From the NCBI RefSeq assembly GCF_026967795.1, contig NZ_JAPVBH010000003.1, forward strand, positions 372,001 through 436,000: a stretch of DNA of 64,000 bases, written 5' to 3'. Every line of letters starts with the position of its first letter. Positions within the stretch are counted from its first letter, which is position 1. The position numbers were made by a program, and so were the translations under genes. Below, piece after piece: positions 34,012 through 42,699 of this stretch. The notes below the pieces were generated by a model. That model was given only the letters and a program-made list of their open reading frames with translations, was not told the origin of the DNA and searched no databases. The DNA comes from Modestobacter sp. VKM Ac-2986 (GTDB taxonomy: Bacteria; Actinomycetota; Actinomycetes; Mycobacteriales; Geodermatophilaceae).

Positions 34012-34920
34012 GTGAACATGGTCGGCTACGCGCGGGTATCCACCCTCGAGGAGGACCCCGCCCTGCAGCACGACGCGCTCACCGCCGCCGGCGCGGTGCG
34101 GGTGTTCACCGACTACGCCTCCGGCGCCACCGCCGCCCGCCCGCAGCTCATCGCCTGCCTGGACTTCCTCCGCCCCGGAGACACCCTCGCGGTCTGGCGG
34201 ATCGACCGGCTCGGCCGATCCGTCGCCGACCTCACCACCATCGTCAACGACCTCGGCGCCCGCGGCATCCAGTTCCAGTCGCTGACCGAGGCCATCGACA
34301 CCACCACCGTCGGCGGGGAGCTGGTCTTCCACATCTTCGCCGCCGTCGCCCAGATGGAACGACGCCTCATCAGCGAACGCACCCGCGCCGGCCTGGCCGC
34401 CGCCCGGGCCCGCGGCCGCGCCGGCGGGCGCCCCACCGTGATGACCCCGGAGCGGCTCACCGCCGCTCACGCCATGCGTGCCCAGGGCATGACCCTGATC
34501 CAGATCGCGGCCACGCTCGGCGTTGGCCGCAGCTCGCTGGTGCGTGCCCTGGCGCAGACGCCGGATCCTTCTGCAGACCTGGGTAGTGCTGACGTGGCTG
34601 CTCAGCGGACCGTCATACAGCTACCGGAGCAGGAGGTGCCCTCATCACCGGCGGGTGCCGCACCCGCCCTGGAGGTCCAGCTGCTGGGACGGGAGGCTCG
34701 CCGCCGCGGTGAGGAGTTGGAAGCGCTCGGCTGGCCGGCTGGCTATTCACCTGCCTGCCCGTCGTGCTCGCAACCGACCACCGGTATCGAAGAGCAGTAC
34801 GCCCGCGCACCTGGGCAGCGTGAGCCGGTCGTCGTCGCCCTCGCTCAGCCCTGTGGCTGCCTCATCGACGAGCATGTGGCGGCCCTGCTCGACGGCGCTC
34901 CGTTGCTGCAGACCGGCTGA
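34012..34920 (+). CDS. Small serine recombinase (resolvase/invertase type) with a cysteine-rich C-terminal extension
   Basis: 302 aa from GTG 34012 (ATG 34018 is an alternative). Residues 1-135 are a resolvase catalytic domain: YARVS with nucleophile Ser10, WRIDRLGRS (Arg63, Arg66, Arg69) and MERRLISERT. Residues about 140-182 are the resolvase HTH (MTLIQIAATLGVGRSSLVRAL). Classical members end near 190. This one continues about 120 residues to a Cys249-x2-Cys252 ... Cys281-x-Cys283 pattern that could bind zinc. No long serine-integrase domain is present. No ribosome site is seen, so the transcript may be leaderless. It abuts the hairpin-repeat cassette array and is the likely recombinase of it. 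Confidence 0.88.
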   Translation: MNMVGYARVSTLEEDPALQHDALTAAGAVRVFTDYASGATAARPQLIACLDFLRPGDTLAVWRIDRLGRSVADLTTIVNDLGARGIQFQSLTEAIDTTTVGGELVFHIFAAVAQMERRLISERTRAGLAAARARGRAGGRPTVMTPERLTAAHAMRAQGMTLIQIAATLGVGRSSLVRALAQTPDPSADLGSADVAAQRTVIQLPEQEVPSSPAGAAPALEVQLLGREARRRGEELEALGWPAGYSPACPSCSQPTTGIEEQYARAPGQREPVVVALAQPCGCLIDEHVAALLDGAPLLQTG

Positions 34921-34921
34921 G

Positions 34922-34945
34922 CCTCGAAAGGCGCAGCGTTCGAGG
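34922..34945. terminator. Hairpin just after the recombinase gene
   Basis: CCTCGAA (34922-34928) and TTCGAGG (34939-34945) pair over 7 bp, starting two bases after the stop codon. No T-tract follows. It could terminate transcription between the recombinase and the convergent membrane-protein gene, or belong to the loose palindrome family further right. Confidence 0.45.
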
Positions 34946-34954
34946 TCACCTGAC

Positions 34955-35482
34955 TCAGAGCTGAGCCAAGAGGCGCTGCCGTCGTCGGCGAAGTTGGACC
35001 ATCAGCCCCAGCAGTGGCGCGAGCAGGAGAAGCGCGATGACGGCCATCGCCCACAGAACCGGGTCGTCATCGTTGCGGAGGTGGGCAGCCAACGCCGTGG
35101 CCACCGCTGTGACCAGGCACAGGATGCTTGAGAGGACTCCGAGCTTCGTGGCCGTCCGGCCCGCACGCTGCACCCTGCCGCGCCAAATGTCCTGGTCAGC
35201 ACCAGACGGCAGGACCCCGGTGCGCATAGCTTGAGCGGTCTCGTCCTCGGCCGACTTAGGTCGCGTGTCCAGGGGGTCACGATCGGCCAGTACCTGCACG
35301 CCGCCTGATACGACGGCCACCGTGCCCACCACGACCGACCACAACCAGAACCGACCCCAGTCCCACGGGTCACCGGCGATCAGAGCAGTCACTGCCGTAT
35401 AGAGCGTGGCCACCAAAAAGACATATGAACCGTTGGCGACCACCAGCCGGGTACGCCGGCGCGTGCGCTCAGTCTCCGCCAC
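34955..35482 (-). CDS. Four-helix membrane protein, 175 aa
   Basis: GTG 35482. Hydrophobic helices at about residues 15-35, 42-62, 115-135 and 142-162 flank a charged cytoplasmic-looking segment (DPLDTRPKSAEDETAQ). A basic tail follows (RRRRQRLLAQL). Convergent with the recombinase gene. Unknown family; it is part of the island's excess of unfamiliar membrane proteins. Confidence 0.65.
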   Translation of the reverse strand: MAETERTRRRTRLVVANGSYVFLVATLYTAVTALIAGDPWDWGRFWLWSVVVGTVAVVSGGVQVLADRDPLDTRPKSAEDETAQAMRTGVLPSGADQDIWRGRVQRAGRTATKLGVLSSILCLVTAVATALAAHLRNDDDPVLWAMAVIALLLLAPLLGLMVQLRRRRQRLLAQL

Positions 35483-35564
35483 GACATGATCATCGCCGCG
35501 TCCTCAACGCGTGGGCAAGCTGGCAAGCGCCACCGTCACCCTGCGGCGCTGCCAGTCCGGTGCT

Positions 35565-35792
35565 GTGACGGTCGACAAGAGCGACAACCGGCGAAGGTCT
35601 GCTGCATCCCTCGCCGCAGTCAGCATCATCTTCTTCGTCCTCGGGATCAGGACGACCTGATCCGCAGACCTCCTGTGGCTAGGCGCTCTGGTGTGCACCC
35701 TGGGAGTCCTCTTACTCGCCTACGCCGTATGGCTGCGGCAAACACCGTCAGGCCCTGATGACTCGGTTCCGTCGACGACCGACCGACCGTGA
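35565..35792 (+). pseudogene. Two-helix small membrane protein interrupted by an in-frame TGA
   Basis: From GTG 35565 the frame reads a basic start (DKSDNRRRSA) and one hydrophobic helix, then meets TGA at 35658-35660. It continues in the same frame through a second helix (LLWLGALVCTLGVLLLAY) and an acidic tail to TGA 35790. The conserved-looking second half in the same phase suggests a point nonsense mutation in a 75-aa gene. The last stop overlaps palindrome 35792-35809. Confidence 0.45.
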
Positions 35793-35809
35793 GATAAAGG
35801 ACGTTATCT
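35792..35809. repeat. Short palindrome, family 2
   Basis: AGATAA and TTATCT flank AGGACG. The same plan (arm ending ATAA, a 6-bp AGGANG spacer, arm starting TTAT) recurs at 36969-36992 with longer arms. A degenerate relative (ATAGAGGAGGTTAC) lies at 36651. Each sits at a gene boundary in the right half of the island. Confidence 0.5.
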
Positions 35810-35962
35810 AACGGTCATCTCTAGTCGCTAAGGCACCGCACATCAGCGACGTCAGTCGTCTCACCTCGGCTAACCTCCGTTCGACAATCCAGCCGAGGAC
35901 TCCGCGCGATCAACAGAACTAGACAGCCCCGGTCGGTACCGATCGACAACGGCAAACCCAAT

Positions 35963-36556
35963 ATGCTCCATAAGTACAGCGATATGACGGTAGGGCGGTT
36001 TAAGCTGGCGGGCGTGAACCTTCGTGGACTACCTCCGCACCTTCGGCGCGGAGCGCTCGCTGCCGCAATCGCAGCCCCGATGATTGCACTGAGTTCCTTA
36101 TTCTTATTCACAGCGAACGGCCTACTGGACAGCTCGGCAAGGGATATCGGATTAGGCTTTCTAGAGAGCGGCTCCACCCTCATAGGCATAGCTAGCGCAA
36201 TCTCCCGCACAGGGGAAGTCCTGAACTATGTTGGAATTGCGGCCTTGCTTGTGTCTATCATCTTACTGGTGGCCGACCGGCGAAAGTCCGGCCCGAGCGC
36301 AGCCGACCGGGCACGCGCCGCGCTAGATCAAGCGCTTGAAGCGCTTGCATCGCTTGATGCCGAAGTAGCCGACCGGGATAGCCAGTTGGCCAGCGCTCGG
36401 AGCGGCCTAAGCAATCTCCGCCAGCAGATCGACTCATCCATCGCCGGGATCGGTGGCTCGACTGGTCGCAAGAGCGTCGATCGGAATACCGTCTATTTTA
36501 TACTCGGGATAGTCGCGACGATCGTGGTCGCCACCCTTCAGTCCCTGCTTACGTGA
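35963..36556 (+). CDS. Membrane protein with central coiled coil, 197 aa
   Basis: Two hydrophobic helices in the first ~100 residues (AAAIAAPMIALSSLFLF and VGIAALLVSIILLV), then a long charged coiled coil (RARAALDQALEALASLDAEV and on), and a C-terminal hydrophobic helix (YFILGIVATIVVATL). ATG 35963, ATG 35984 or GTG 36014 could start it; the last would drop a polar leader. The gene is noticeably richer in A/T than the chromosome around the island, including rare codons such as ATA and TTA. Unknown family. Confidence 0.65.
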   Translation: MLHKYSDMTVGRFKLAGVNLRGLPPHLRRGALAAAIAAPMIALSSLFLFTANGLLDSSARDIGLGFLESGSTLIGIASAISRTGEVLNYVGIAALLVSIILLVADRRKSGPSAADRARAALDQALEALASLDAEVADRDSQLASARSGLSNLRQQIDSSIAGIGGSTGRKSVDRNTVYFILGIVATIVVATLQSLLT

Positions 36557-36660
36557 GTCGCGCGCTGACGCCTAAACGGACTGACAGTGCTCCCGAGCCG
36601 GCGCCACAGGCCCCCGGGCGGCGTCGTTCGCCCCGAACAGCGCACCGCTGATAGAGGAGG

Positions 36661-36879
36661 TTACTTGCGGGTCGACATTGAGCGCCGCCGTCGGAGCGAA
36701 AAAGCTGCTTTAACGACGAGAGCGATACCGACGCCCGTCGCCATGCCCAGAAAGCCCGAGGCAGCGTCCCGGCCCTTCATCGACCAGGCCAGGGTTGCAC
36801 CCACCAGGGCAACGACGAGCATGCTCGTCACGAAGATCCACCTCGACCGGGGCCAGCCCGGCCCTCGCTGAGCATCCAC
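36661..36879 (-). CDS. Small two-helix membrane protein, 72 aa
   Basis: GTG 36879 with AGGG upstream. Two hydrophobic helices (WIFVTSMLVVALVGATLAW and ASGFLGMATGVGIALVV) and a basic tail (SLRRRRSMSTRK). It resembles the layout of cassette genes 2 and 3. Convergent with the coiled-coil membrane gene. Unknown family. Confidence 0.6.
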   Translation of the reverse strand: MDAQRGPGWPRSRWIFVTSMLVVALVGATLAWSMKGRDAASGFLGMATGVGIALVVKAAFSLRRRRSMSTRK

Positions 36880-36968
36880 CCTGTCAGGGTGACAGCAAGA
36901 CCGTCATGACGCCTGGCAGCGTTCCACTGAGACCATCCGACCACTGACACCATGGTCTGACGGCCTAT

Positions 36969-36992
36969 ACAACATAAAGGAGGTTATGTTGT
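36969..36992. repeat. Palindrome, family 2, with an embedded AGGAGG
   Basis: ACAACATAA and TTATGTTGT are perfect 9-bp complements around AGGAGG. The spacer is a textbook ribosome site held in a hairpin loop, and ATG 36986 and GTG 36990 follow within the right arm. The frames they open do not look coding, so I treat it as a repeat or recombination site rather than a leader. Confidence 0.5.
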
Positions 36993-37100
36993 GTCCGTTT
37001 CGCGCCCGCTCGAGTGCCAGCGGGATGTCCGTCTTCGACATGAGCGGCGGCCGCGACGTCTATCCGCCGTCACGGACAGAGATCTCGCGTGCACCACCAC

Positions 37101-37166
37101 AACGACGACGGGCGAACGGCCAAACGACGACGGGCGAACGGCCAAACGACGACGGGCGAACGGCCA
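37101..37166. repeat. Three perfect 22-bp tandem repeats at the right island edge
   Basis: Units at 37101-37122, 37123-37144 and 37145-37166 are identical (AACGACGACGGGCGAACG plus GCCA). The array lies 13 bp beyond the stop codon of the DAHP synthase gene, where chromosome-like composition resumes. The unit is not self-complementary. Possible readings are slippage duplication, a footprint of integration, or part of the aroG 3' end. Confidence 0.75.
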
Positions 37167-37179
37167 CCGAAGCGGAGGA

Positions 37180-38412
37180 TCAGGCCTCCCGGCGGGCGCG
37201 CACGGCCCCGGCCAGCTCGGCCAGCAGCCGCTCGGTCGTCGGGAGGTCGACGCAGGCGTCGGTGACGCTCTTGCCGTACTCCAGCGACCCGGGGTGCGCG
37301 CGGTCCAGGTCCTGCCGGCCCTCGACGAGGTTGCTCTCGATCATCACCCCGCGCAGTGCCCGCTCCCCGCCGGCGATCTGGCCGGCCAGGTCGGCGACGA
37401 CGGCGGCCTGGCGGCGGTGGTCCTTCTGGCTGTTGCCGTGCGAGGCGTCGACCACGACGACCTCGGGCAGGCCGCGGGCGCCCAGCGCCTGCTTCGTGGC
37501 CGCGACGTGGGCGGCGGAGTGGTTGGGGCCGTCCTTGTCCCCGCGCAGGATCACGTGGGCGGTGTCGTTGCCGGTGGTCGACAGCTGCGCGGTCACCCCG
37601 TGGCCGTCGACGCCGAGGAACTCGTGCGGGGCCCGCGCGGTCAGCACGGCGGAGATGGCCGCACCGATGCTGCCCTCGGGTGAGTTCTTGAAGCCGATGA
37701 CCGAGGAGAAGCCCGAGGCGCGCTCGCGGGCGGTCTGGTCGGTGACGTTGCGGGCGCCGACGCCGTTGTAGGTGACCAGCCCGTTGACGTACTGCGGGGT
37801 CAGCGCGTTCAGCGGCTCGGCCGCGACCGGCACGCCCAGCGCCGTGATCGCGCGCATGAGCATCCGCGTGGCGACCAGGCCGACGCTGATCCGGCTGGAG
37901 CCGTCGAGGAACGGGTCGTAGGCGAAGCCCTTCCAGTCGACCTCGGTGCGCGGCTTCTCGGTGTAGGTGCGCATCAGGACCTCGAGGTCGGCCCCGTGCC
38001 GCTCCCGCATCGCCGCGATGAACCCGGCGTACTCGACGGCGGCGGCCGGGTCGTGGATGGAGCACGGCCCGGCGATCACGGTCAGCCGGTCGTCGGCACC
38101 GCGGACGATGTCGCCCACCGCCCGGCGGGCGGCGCGGGTGGTGGCCGTCGAGGCGGCCGGCAGCGGGACGACGGTGGCGACCGCGGCCGGGGTGACCACG
38201 ACGCTCAGGCCGGTGATCCGGGCGTTGACCAGGTCGGCGTCGTCGACCTCGGCCACCCCGCCGGTGCCCAGCGCCGCCACGACGCCGGGCAGCAGCTCGG
38301 CCAGTGTCGCGTCGATCTGCTGGTTCACCCGGGTCTGCAGGTCCAGGAGGTGGTCGGCGATCCGGGTGGCCTCGGTGAGGATCTGGTCAGCGGGGGTCGG
38401 CGCCTGGTCCAT
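37180..38412 (-). CDS. aroG: 3-deoxy-7-phosphoheptulonate (DAHP) synthase, class I
   Basis: 410 aa. Condenses PEP with erythrose 4-phosphate, the first step of the shikimate pathway. Diagnostic class I segments are IAGPCSIHDP, YTEKPRTEVDWKGF, GFKNSPEGS and DASHGNSQKDH (metal His and substrate contacts). An N-terminal helical extension of about 65 residues is longer than in E. coli AroG and may carry feedback regulation. It lies 60 nt downstream of PEP synthase, so the same transcript makes and spends PEP. Confidence 0.92.
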   Translation of the reverse strand: MDQAPTPADQILTEATRIADHLLDLQTRVNQQIDATLAELLPGVVAALGTGGVAEVDDADLVNARITGLSVVVTPAAVATVVPLPAASTATTRAARRAVGDIVRGADDRLTVIAGPCSIHDPAAAVEYAGFIAAMRERHGADLEVLMRTYTEKPRTEVDWKGFAYDPFLDGSSRISVGLVATRMLMRAITALGVPVAAEPLNALTPQYVNGLVTYNGVGARNVTDQTARERASGFSSVIGFKNSPEGSIGAAISAVLTARAPHEFLGVDGHGVTAQLSTTGNDTAHVILRGDKDGPNHSAAHVAATKQALGARGLPEVVVVDASHGNSQKDHRRQAAVVADLAGQIAGGERALRGVMIESNLVEGRQDLDRAHPGSLEYGKSVTDACVDLPTTERLLAELAGAVRARREA

Positions 38413-38472
38413 GGGGCGAGTCTCCCGGTTCGCCCCGCGGGCCCGCGACCGGGTCCGCGGGGCGCACCCCGG

Positions 38473-40890
38473 TCACCCGCCCGCGGCGGTGCGGGCCAGG
38501 TGCAGCCAGGTGTCGACGACGGTGTCCGGGTTCAGCGACATCGACCCGATCCCCCGGGCCACGAGCCACTCGGCCAGGTCGGGGTGGTCGCTGGGCCCCT
38601 GGCCGCAGATGCCCACGTACTTCCCCCGCGCCAGGCAGGCGCTGATCGCCATCTCCAGGACGGCGAGGACCGCGGGGTCCCGCTCGTCGAAGCTGCCGGC
38701 GACCAGGCTGGAGTCGCGGTCCAGGCCGAGCACCAGCTGGGTCATGTCGTTGGAGCCGATGGAGAACCCGTCGACGTGGTCGAGGAAGGCGTCGGCCAGC
38801 AGCGCGTTGGAGGGCAGCTCGCACATCATCACGACCTTCAGGCCGTTCTCCCCGCGCCGCAGCCCGTGCTCGCCCAGCAGCCGGACCACGCCCTCGATCT
38901 CGGCGACGGTGCGCACGAACGGGATCATGATCTGGACGTTGGTCAGCCCCATCTCGTCGCGCACGTACCGCAGCGCCTCGCACTCCATCGCGAAGCACTC
39001 GGCGAAGTCGGCCGACAGGTACCGGGAGGCCCCCCGGTAGCCCAGCATCGGGTTCTCCTCGTGCGGCTCGTAGTGCTCCCCGCCGAGCAGGTTGGCGTAC
39101 TCGTTGGACTTGAAGTCGCTCATCCGCACGATGACCGGCTCGGGCGCGAACGCCGCGGCGATCATCGACACCCCCTCGGCGACCCGGGACACGAAGAAGT
39201 CCCGGGCCGAGGGGTAGGCCACGATCCGCTCCTCGACCTGGCGCTTGAGCGGCGCGTCGAGGGTGTCCAGCTCCAGCAGGGCGCGGGGGTGGATGCCGAT
39301 CTGCCGGTTGATGACGAACTCCAGCCGGGCCAGCCCCACCCCGGCGTTCGGCAGCCGGGAGAACGCGAAGGCCTGCTCCGGCGTCCCCACGTTCATCATG
39401 ATCTTGGTGGGGATCTCCGGCATCGCCTCCAGCGAGGTCTCGCTGACCTCGAAGTCCACCGCGCCGGCGTAGACCAGGCCGGTGTCGCCCTCGGCGCAGG
39501 AGACGGTGACCGGGTCGCCGTCGCGCAGCGAGCGGGTCGCCGTCCCGGTGCCGACGACGGCGGGGATGCCCAGCTCGCGGGCGATGATCGCCGCGTGGCA
39601 GGTGCGCCCGCCGCGGTTCGTGACGATCGCCGAGGCCCGCTTCATGATCGGCTCCCAGTCGGGGTCGGTCATGTCCGCGACCAGCACGTCGCCGGGGGTG
39701 AAGGAGTCCATCTGGTCGATGTCGCTGAGCACCCGCACCGCGCCCGCGCCGATCTTCTGCCCGATCGCCCGCCCCTCGACCAGCACCTCCCCGCTGCCGG
39801 TGAGCCGGTACCGCTCGGTGACGTTCCCGGCCCGCGACTGCACCGTCTCCGGGCGCGCCTGCAGCACGAACAGCTCGCCGGTGAGCCCGTCCTTGCCCCA
39901 CTCGATGTCCATCGGCCGGCCGTAGTGCTCCTCGATCCGCACCGCCTGGCGGGCCAGCTCGGTGACCTCGGCGTCGGTGAGCGACAGCAGCCGGCGCTGC
40001 GCGGGGTCGACGTCGACGAACTCCGTCGTCCGGCCGACCTCGGCGTGGTCGGTGTAGACCATCTTGGTGGCCTTCTCCCCCACCCCGCGCTTGAGCACCG
40101 CCGGCCGGCCCGCGGCCAGCGCGGGCTTGTAGATGTAGAACTCGTCGGGGTTCACCGCGCCCTGCACGACGCCCTCCCCCAGCCCGTAGGCCGAGGTCAC
40201 GAACACGGCGTCGCGGAAGCCGGACTCGGTGTCCATGGTGAACAGCACGCCGGAGGCGCCGAGGTCCGAGCGCACCATCCGCTGGACGCCGGCCGACAGC
40301 GACACCGCCTCGTGGTCGAAGCCGTGGTGCACCCGGTAGGCGATGGCCCGGTCGTTGTAGAGCGAGGCGTAGACCTCCCGCACCGCCTGGAGCACCGCGT
40401 CGATGCCGCGCACGTTGAGGAAGGTCTCCTGCTGCCCGGCGAAGGAGGCGTCCGGGAGGTCCTCGGCGGTGGCGCTGGACCGGACGGCGAAGGAGACCGC
40501 GGCGTCGTCCCCGGCCAGCCGCGCGTAAGCGGCCCGGACGTCGGCCTCCAGCGCCGGCGGGAACGGCTGGTCGACCACGAGCTGCCGGATCTCGGCACCG
40601 GCGGCCGACAGCGCCCGGACGTCGTCGGTGTCCAGGGTGCGCAGCCGGTCGGCGATCCGGGCGGCCAGGCCGGTGTCGCCGAGGAAGCGCTGGTAGGCCG
40701 AGGCGGTGGTGGCGAAGCCGTCGGGGACGCGCACCCCGGCGTCGGCCAGCTGGGAGATCATCTCCCCGAGCGAGGAGTTCTTGCCGCCCACCACCTCCAG
40801 GTCGGCCAGCCCCAGCTCGGCGAACCACCGGACGTTGTCCTCGGGGGCAGTGCCCTCGGCTGCGGTCGCGGGTGCGGTGTCGGTGCTCAT
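38473..40890 (-). CDS. ppsA: Phosphoenolpyruvate synthase
   Basis: 805 aa. Makes PEP from pyruvate and ATP. The N-terminal ATP-grasp domain begins [11 protein letters not shown]. The phosphohistidine domain has [20 protein letters not shown]. The C-terminal PEP-binding barrel has MSDFKSNEY and IGSNDMTQL, plus the catalytic Cys region in [15 protein letters not shown] 40890 with AGGAGA upstream fixes the start. It lies 11 nt after ppsR, its predicted regulator. Confidence 0.94.
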   Translation of the reverse strand: MSTDTAPATAAEGTAPEDNVRWFAELGLADLEVVGGKNSSLGEMISQLADAGVRVPDGFATTASAYQRFLGDTGLAARIADRLRTLDTDDVRALSAAGAEIRQLVVDQPFPPALEADVRAAYARLAGDDAAVSFAVRSSATAEDLPDASFAGQQETFLNVRGIDAVLQAVREVYASLYNDRAIAYRVHHGFDHEAVSLSAGVQRMVRSDLGASGVLFTMDTESGFRDAVFVTSAYGLGEGVVQGAVNPDEFYIYKPALAAGRPAVLKRGVGEKATKMVYTDHAEVGRTTEFVDVDPAQRRLLSLTDAEVTELARQAVRIEEHYGRPMDIEWGKDGLTGELFVLQARPETVQSRAGNVTERYRLTGSGEVLVEGRAIGQKIGAGAVRVLSDIDQMDSFTPGDVLVADMTDPDWEPIMKRASAIVTNRGGRTCHAAIIARELGIPAVVGTGTATRSLRDGDPVTVSCAEGDTGLVYAGAVDFEVSETSLEAMPEIPTKIMMNVGTPEQAFAFSRLPNAGVGLARLEFVINRQIGIHPRALLELDTLDAPLKRQVEERIVAYPSARDFFVSRVAEGVSMIAAAFAPEPVIVRMSDFKSNEYANLLGGEHYEPHEENPMLGYRGASRYLSADFAECFAMECEALRYVRDEMGLTNVQIMIPFVRTVAEIEGVVRLLGEHGLRRGENGLKVVMMCELPSNALLADAFLDHVDGFSIGSNDMTQLVLGLDRDSSLVAGSFDERDPAVLAVLEMAISACLARGKYVGICGQGPSDHPDLAEWLVARGIGSMSLNPDTVVDTWLHLARTAAGG

Positions 40891-40901
40891 CGTCGGTCTC
40901 C

Positions 40902-41828
40902 TCATCGGGCGGGGCGGGAGGGCGTGGGCGCACCCGGGCGGCGGCGCCGCCGGGCCAGGGTCTGGACGACCATCGCGGCGATCTCCTCGACGGAGGCCGC
41001 CGAGGTGTCGATGGTGGGCAGGTCGTGGGTGTCGTACATCGCCGTGGCCCGGCGCAGCTCGGCGCGGCACTGCTCCTCCGAGGAGTAGCGGGAGTCGGGT
41101 CGGCGCTCCTGGCGCACCCGGCTGAGCCGGGACACCGTGGTGGTGAGCCCGAAGCACCGGTCGGCCAGCTCACGGACCGGGCGGGGCAGGTCGGTGGTGA
41201 CCAGGTCCTCCTCGACCAGCGGGTAGTTGGCGACGAACAGGCCGTGCTGCAGCGCGAGGTACATCGCCGTCGGGGTCTTGCCGCACCGCGACGGGGCGAG
41301 CAGGACGACGTCGGCGCGGTCCAGGCCGCGGGGGCTCAGCCCGTCGTCGTGCTCGATCGCGAACTCGATGGCCGCCATCCGGTCGTTGTAGCGCCGGACG
41401 TCGCCCACCCCGTGCAGCCGGCGGGCCTCCCGCAGCCCGGGGGCGCCGAGCTGGGCCTCGACCCGGGCCATGTGCAGGCCGAAGAAGTCGATGACCGGGG
41501 CGCGCGTGCGCAGCAGCTCGGCCCGCACCTCCTCGACGGCGGCGGTGAGGAAGACCAGCGGCGGCACCGGGCCGTCCATCGCCTCGTCGACCTGGGCGAC
41601 CACCTCGCGGGCCTGCTCGACCGTGGCGATGAAGGGCACGAGCGTCCGGTCGAAGTGCAGGTCGGGGAACTGGATGAGCAGCGCGTTGCCCATCGTCTCG
41701 GCGCTGATCCCGGTGCTGTCGGACAGGAAGAACACCGGGACGACGTCGGCCGGGCCCACCGCCGGCGGGCCGGTCACCGGGCAGCCCGGGGAGGTCGTCG
41801 GGCGGGTCGGGTCAGGGGCACCCTGCAC
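40902..41828 (-). CDS. ppsR: PEP synthase regulatory protein (bifunctional kinase/pyrophosphorylase)
   Basis: 308 aa, DUF299 family: switches PEP synthase off by ADP-dependent phosphorylation and on by phosphate-dependent dephosphorylation. Family marks are [12 protein letters not shown] near the start and the P-loop-like [19 protein letters not shown] 41828 is the longest start; a GTG about 18 codons in is also possible. First gene of a ppsR-ppsA-aroG transcript. Confidence 0.9.
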   Translation of the reverse strand: MQGAPDPTRPTTSPGCPVTGPPAVGPADVVPVFFLSDSTGISAETMGNALLIQFPDLHFDRTLVPFIATVEQAREVVAQVDEAMDGPVPPLVFLTAAVEEVRAELLRTRAPVIDFFGLHMARVEAQLGAPGLREARRLHGVGDVRRYNDRMAAIEFAIEHDDGLSPRGLDRADVVLLAPSRCGKTPTAMYLALQHGLFVANYPLVEEDLVTTDLPRPVRELADRCFGLTTTVSRLSRVRQERRPDSRYSSEEQCRAELRRATAMYDTHDLPTIDTSAASVEEIAAMVVQTLARRRRRPGAPTPSRPAR

Positions 41829-42259
41829 CTCTGTCTACGCGTCGGAACACGGACCGGTCGCCGGCTGCCGCCCGACCCGCCGCACGGCCGGTCCGGCAGA
41901 CGCCAGCCTCAGCCTAGTAGGACGTGCTAGACGTCATGCCCTACGCGCTCGCGACCGCGGCCCGCGCGCGGGCTCGGTACACCGCCGGTCGCAGGTCCTC
42001 CCGCCAGGAGGCCGCAGACCCGGTCGCGTGTCGTCACACCGACCCCACCCGGCACCGGACTTCCAGCGTGTCACCTGCACGTTCACTCCGGTCACACCCA
42101 GCGCACGGACAACTTGTGCCGAAGCGGACCAGTCCGTCTCGTCCACGTCCACAGAGACGGGGCCCACGATCGACGTTTACTCTCAGTTCCAGCACAGCAG
42201 CGCAGGGTCGTCAGTCCACTGGCCCCGCGTCCCGCGACCCGCCATCGAGAGGCACGACG
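41829..42259. other. Non-coding interval between ppsR and the BldC-like gene
   Basis: About 430 bp holding the two divergent promoter regions. No convincing gene is visible. A 7-bp inverted repeat, CCGTCTC (42134-42140) and GAGACGG (42154-42160), lies about 100 bp before the BldC-like start. That gene seems to have a long leader. Its ribosome site is GAGAGG. Confidence 0.5.
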
Positions 42260-42619
42260 ATGACCCTGGCCCAGCGCTCCCCCGCTACCGCCCTCCCCCG
42301 TCAGGCCACCTACGGCCGCGTCCCGGCCCCGCGCCCCGCCGTCCCCGGCGCCCGCGTCCAGCCCGGCTTCGCCCCCGTCGGCCAGCGCCCCGCGCCGATG
42401 CAGCCCGTGCGCCCGATGACCGAGCGCCCCGCCCCGCGCCCGGCGGTGCAGTTCATGACCGTGGCCGAGGTCGCGGCGATCATGCGCGTGTCGAAGATGA
42501 CCGTCTACCGCCTCGTGCACAACGGCGAGATGGCCGCCGTCCGCGTCGGCCGCTCCTTCCGGGTCCCCGCGCCGGCCGTGCGCGAGTACCTCGACGGCGC
42601 CCGCACCGACGCCGCCTGA
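42260..42619 (+). CDS. BldC/Rv0500A-like helix-turn-helix DNA-binding protein
   Basis: 119 aa. The last ~55 residues are a MerR-type/excisionase helix-turn-helix with the highly conserved actinobacterial sequence MTVAEVAAIMRVSKMTVYRL and VGRSFRVP. The first ~65 residues are a proline- and alanine-rich, probably disordered arm not found in the 70-80-aa homologues. ATG 42260 follows GAGAGG. The upstream in-frame extension is unlikely. Probably a global developmental or stress regulator rather than a phage excisionase. Confidence 0.88.
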   Translation: MTLAQRSPATALPRQATYGRVPAPRPAVPGARVQPGFAPVGQRPAPMQPVRPMTERPAPRPAVQFMTVAEVAAIMRVSKMTVYRLVHNGEMAAVRVGRSFRVPAPAVREYLDGARTDAA

Positions 42620-42699
42620 CCCAGCCCGACCTGCCGTCCCGCTCGGGACGGCGTGCCGATCGGCTCCCGGGACCCGGGGCCGTGGTGCAGGGTGCCCGG

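Noticed and set aside
37101..37166. CRISPR array
   Set aside because: The units are directly adjacent with no spacers and there are no cas genes.
36986..37771. Gene starting inside the AGGAGG palindrome
   Set aside because: The frame runs antisense through aroG and its early residues come from the 22-bp tandem repeat; not protein-like.
37996..41088. Very long plus-strand open frame (over 1,000 codons) opposite aroG, ppsA and ppsR
   Set aside because: Antisense to three genes with complete catalytic motifs; its product is a low-complexity G/R/H/V-rich sequence typical of GC-rich shadow frames.
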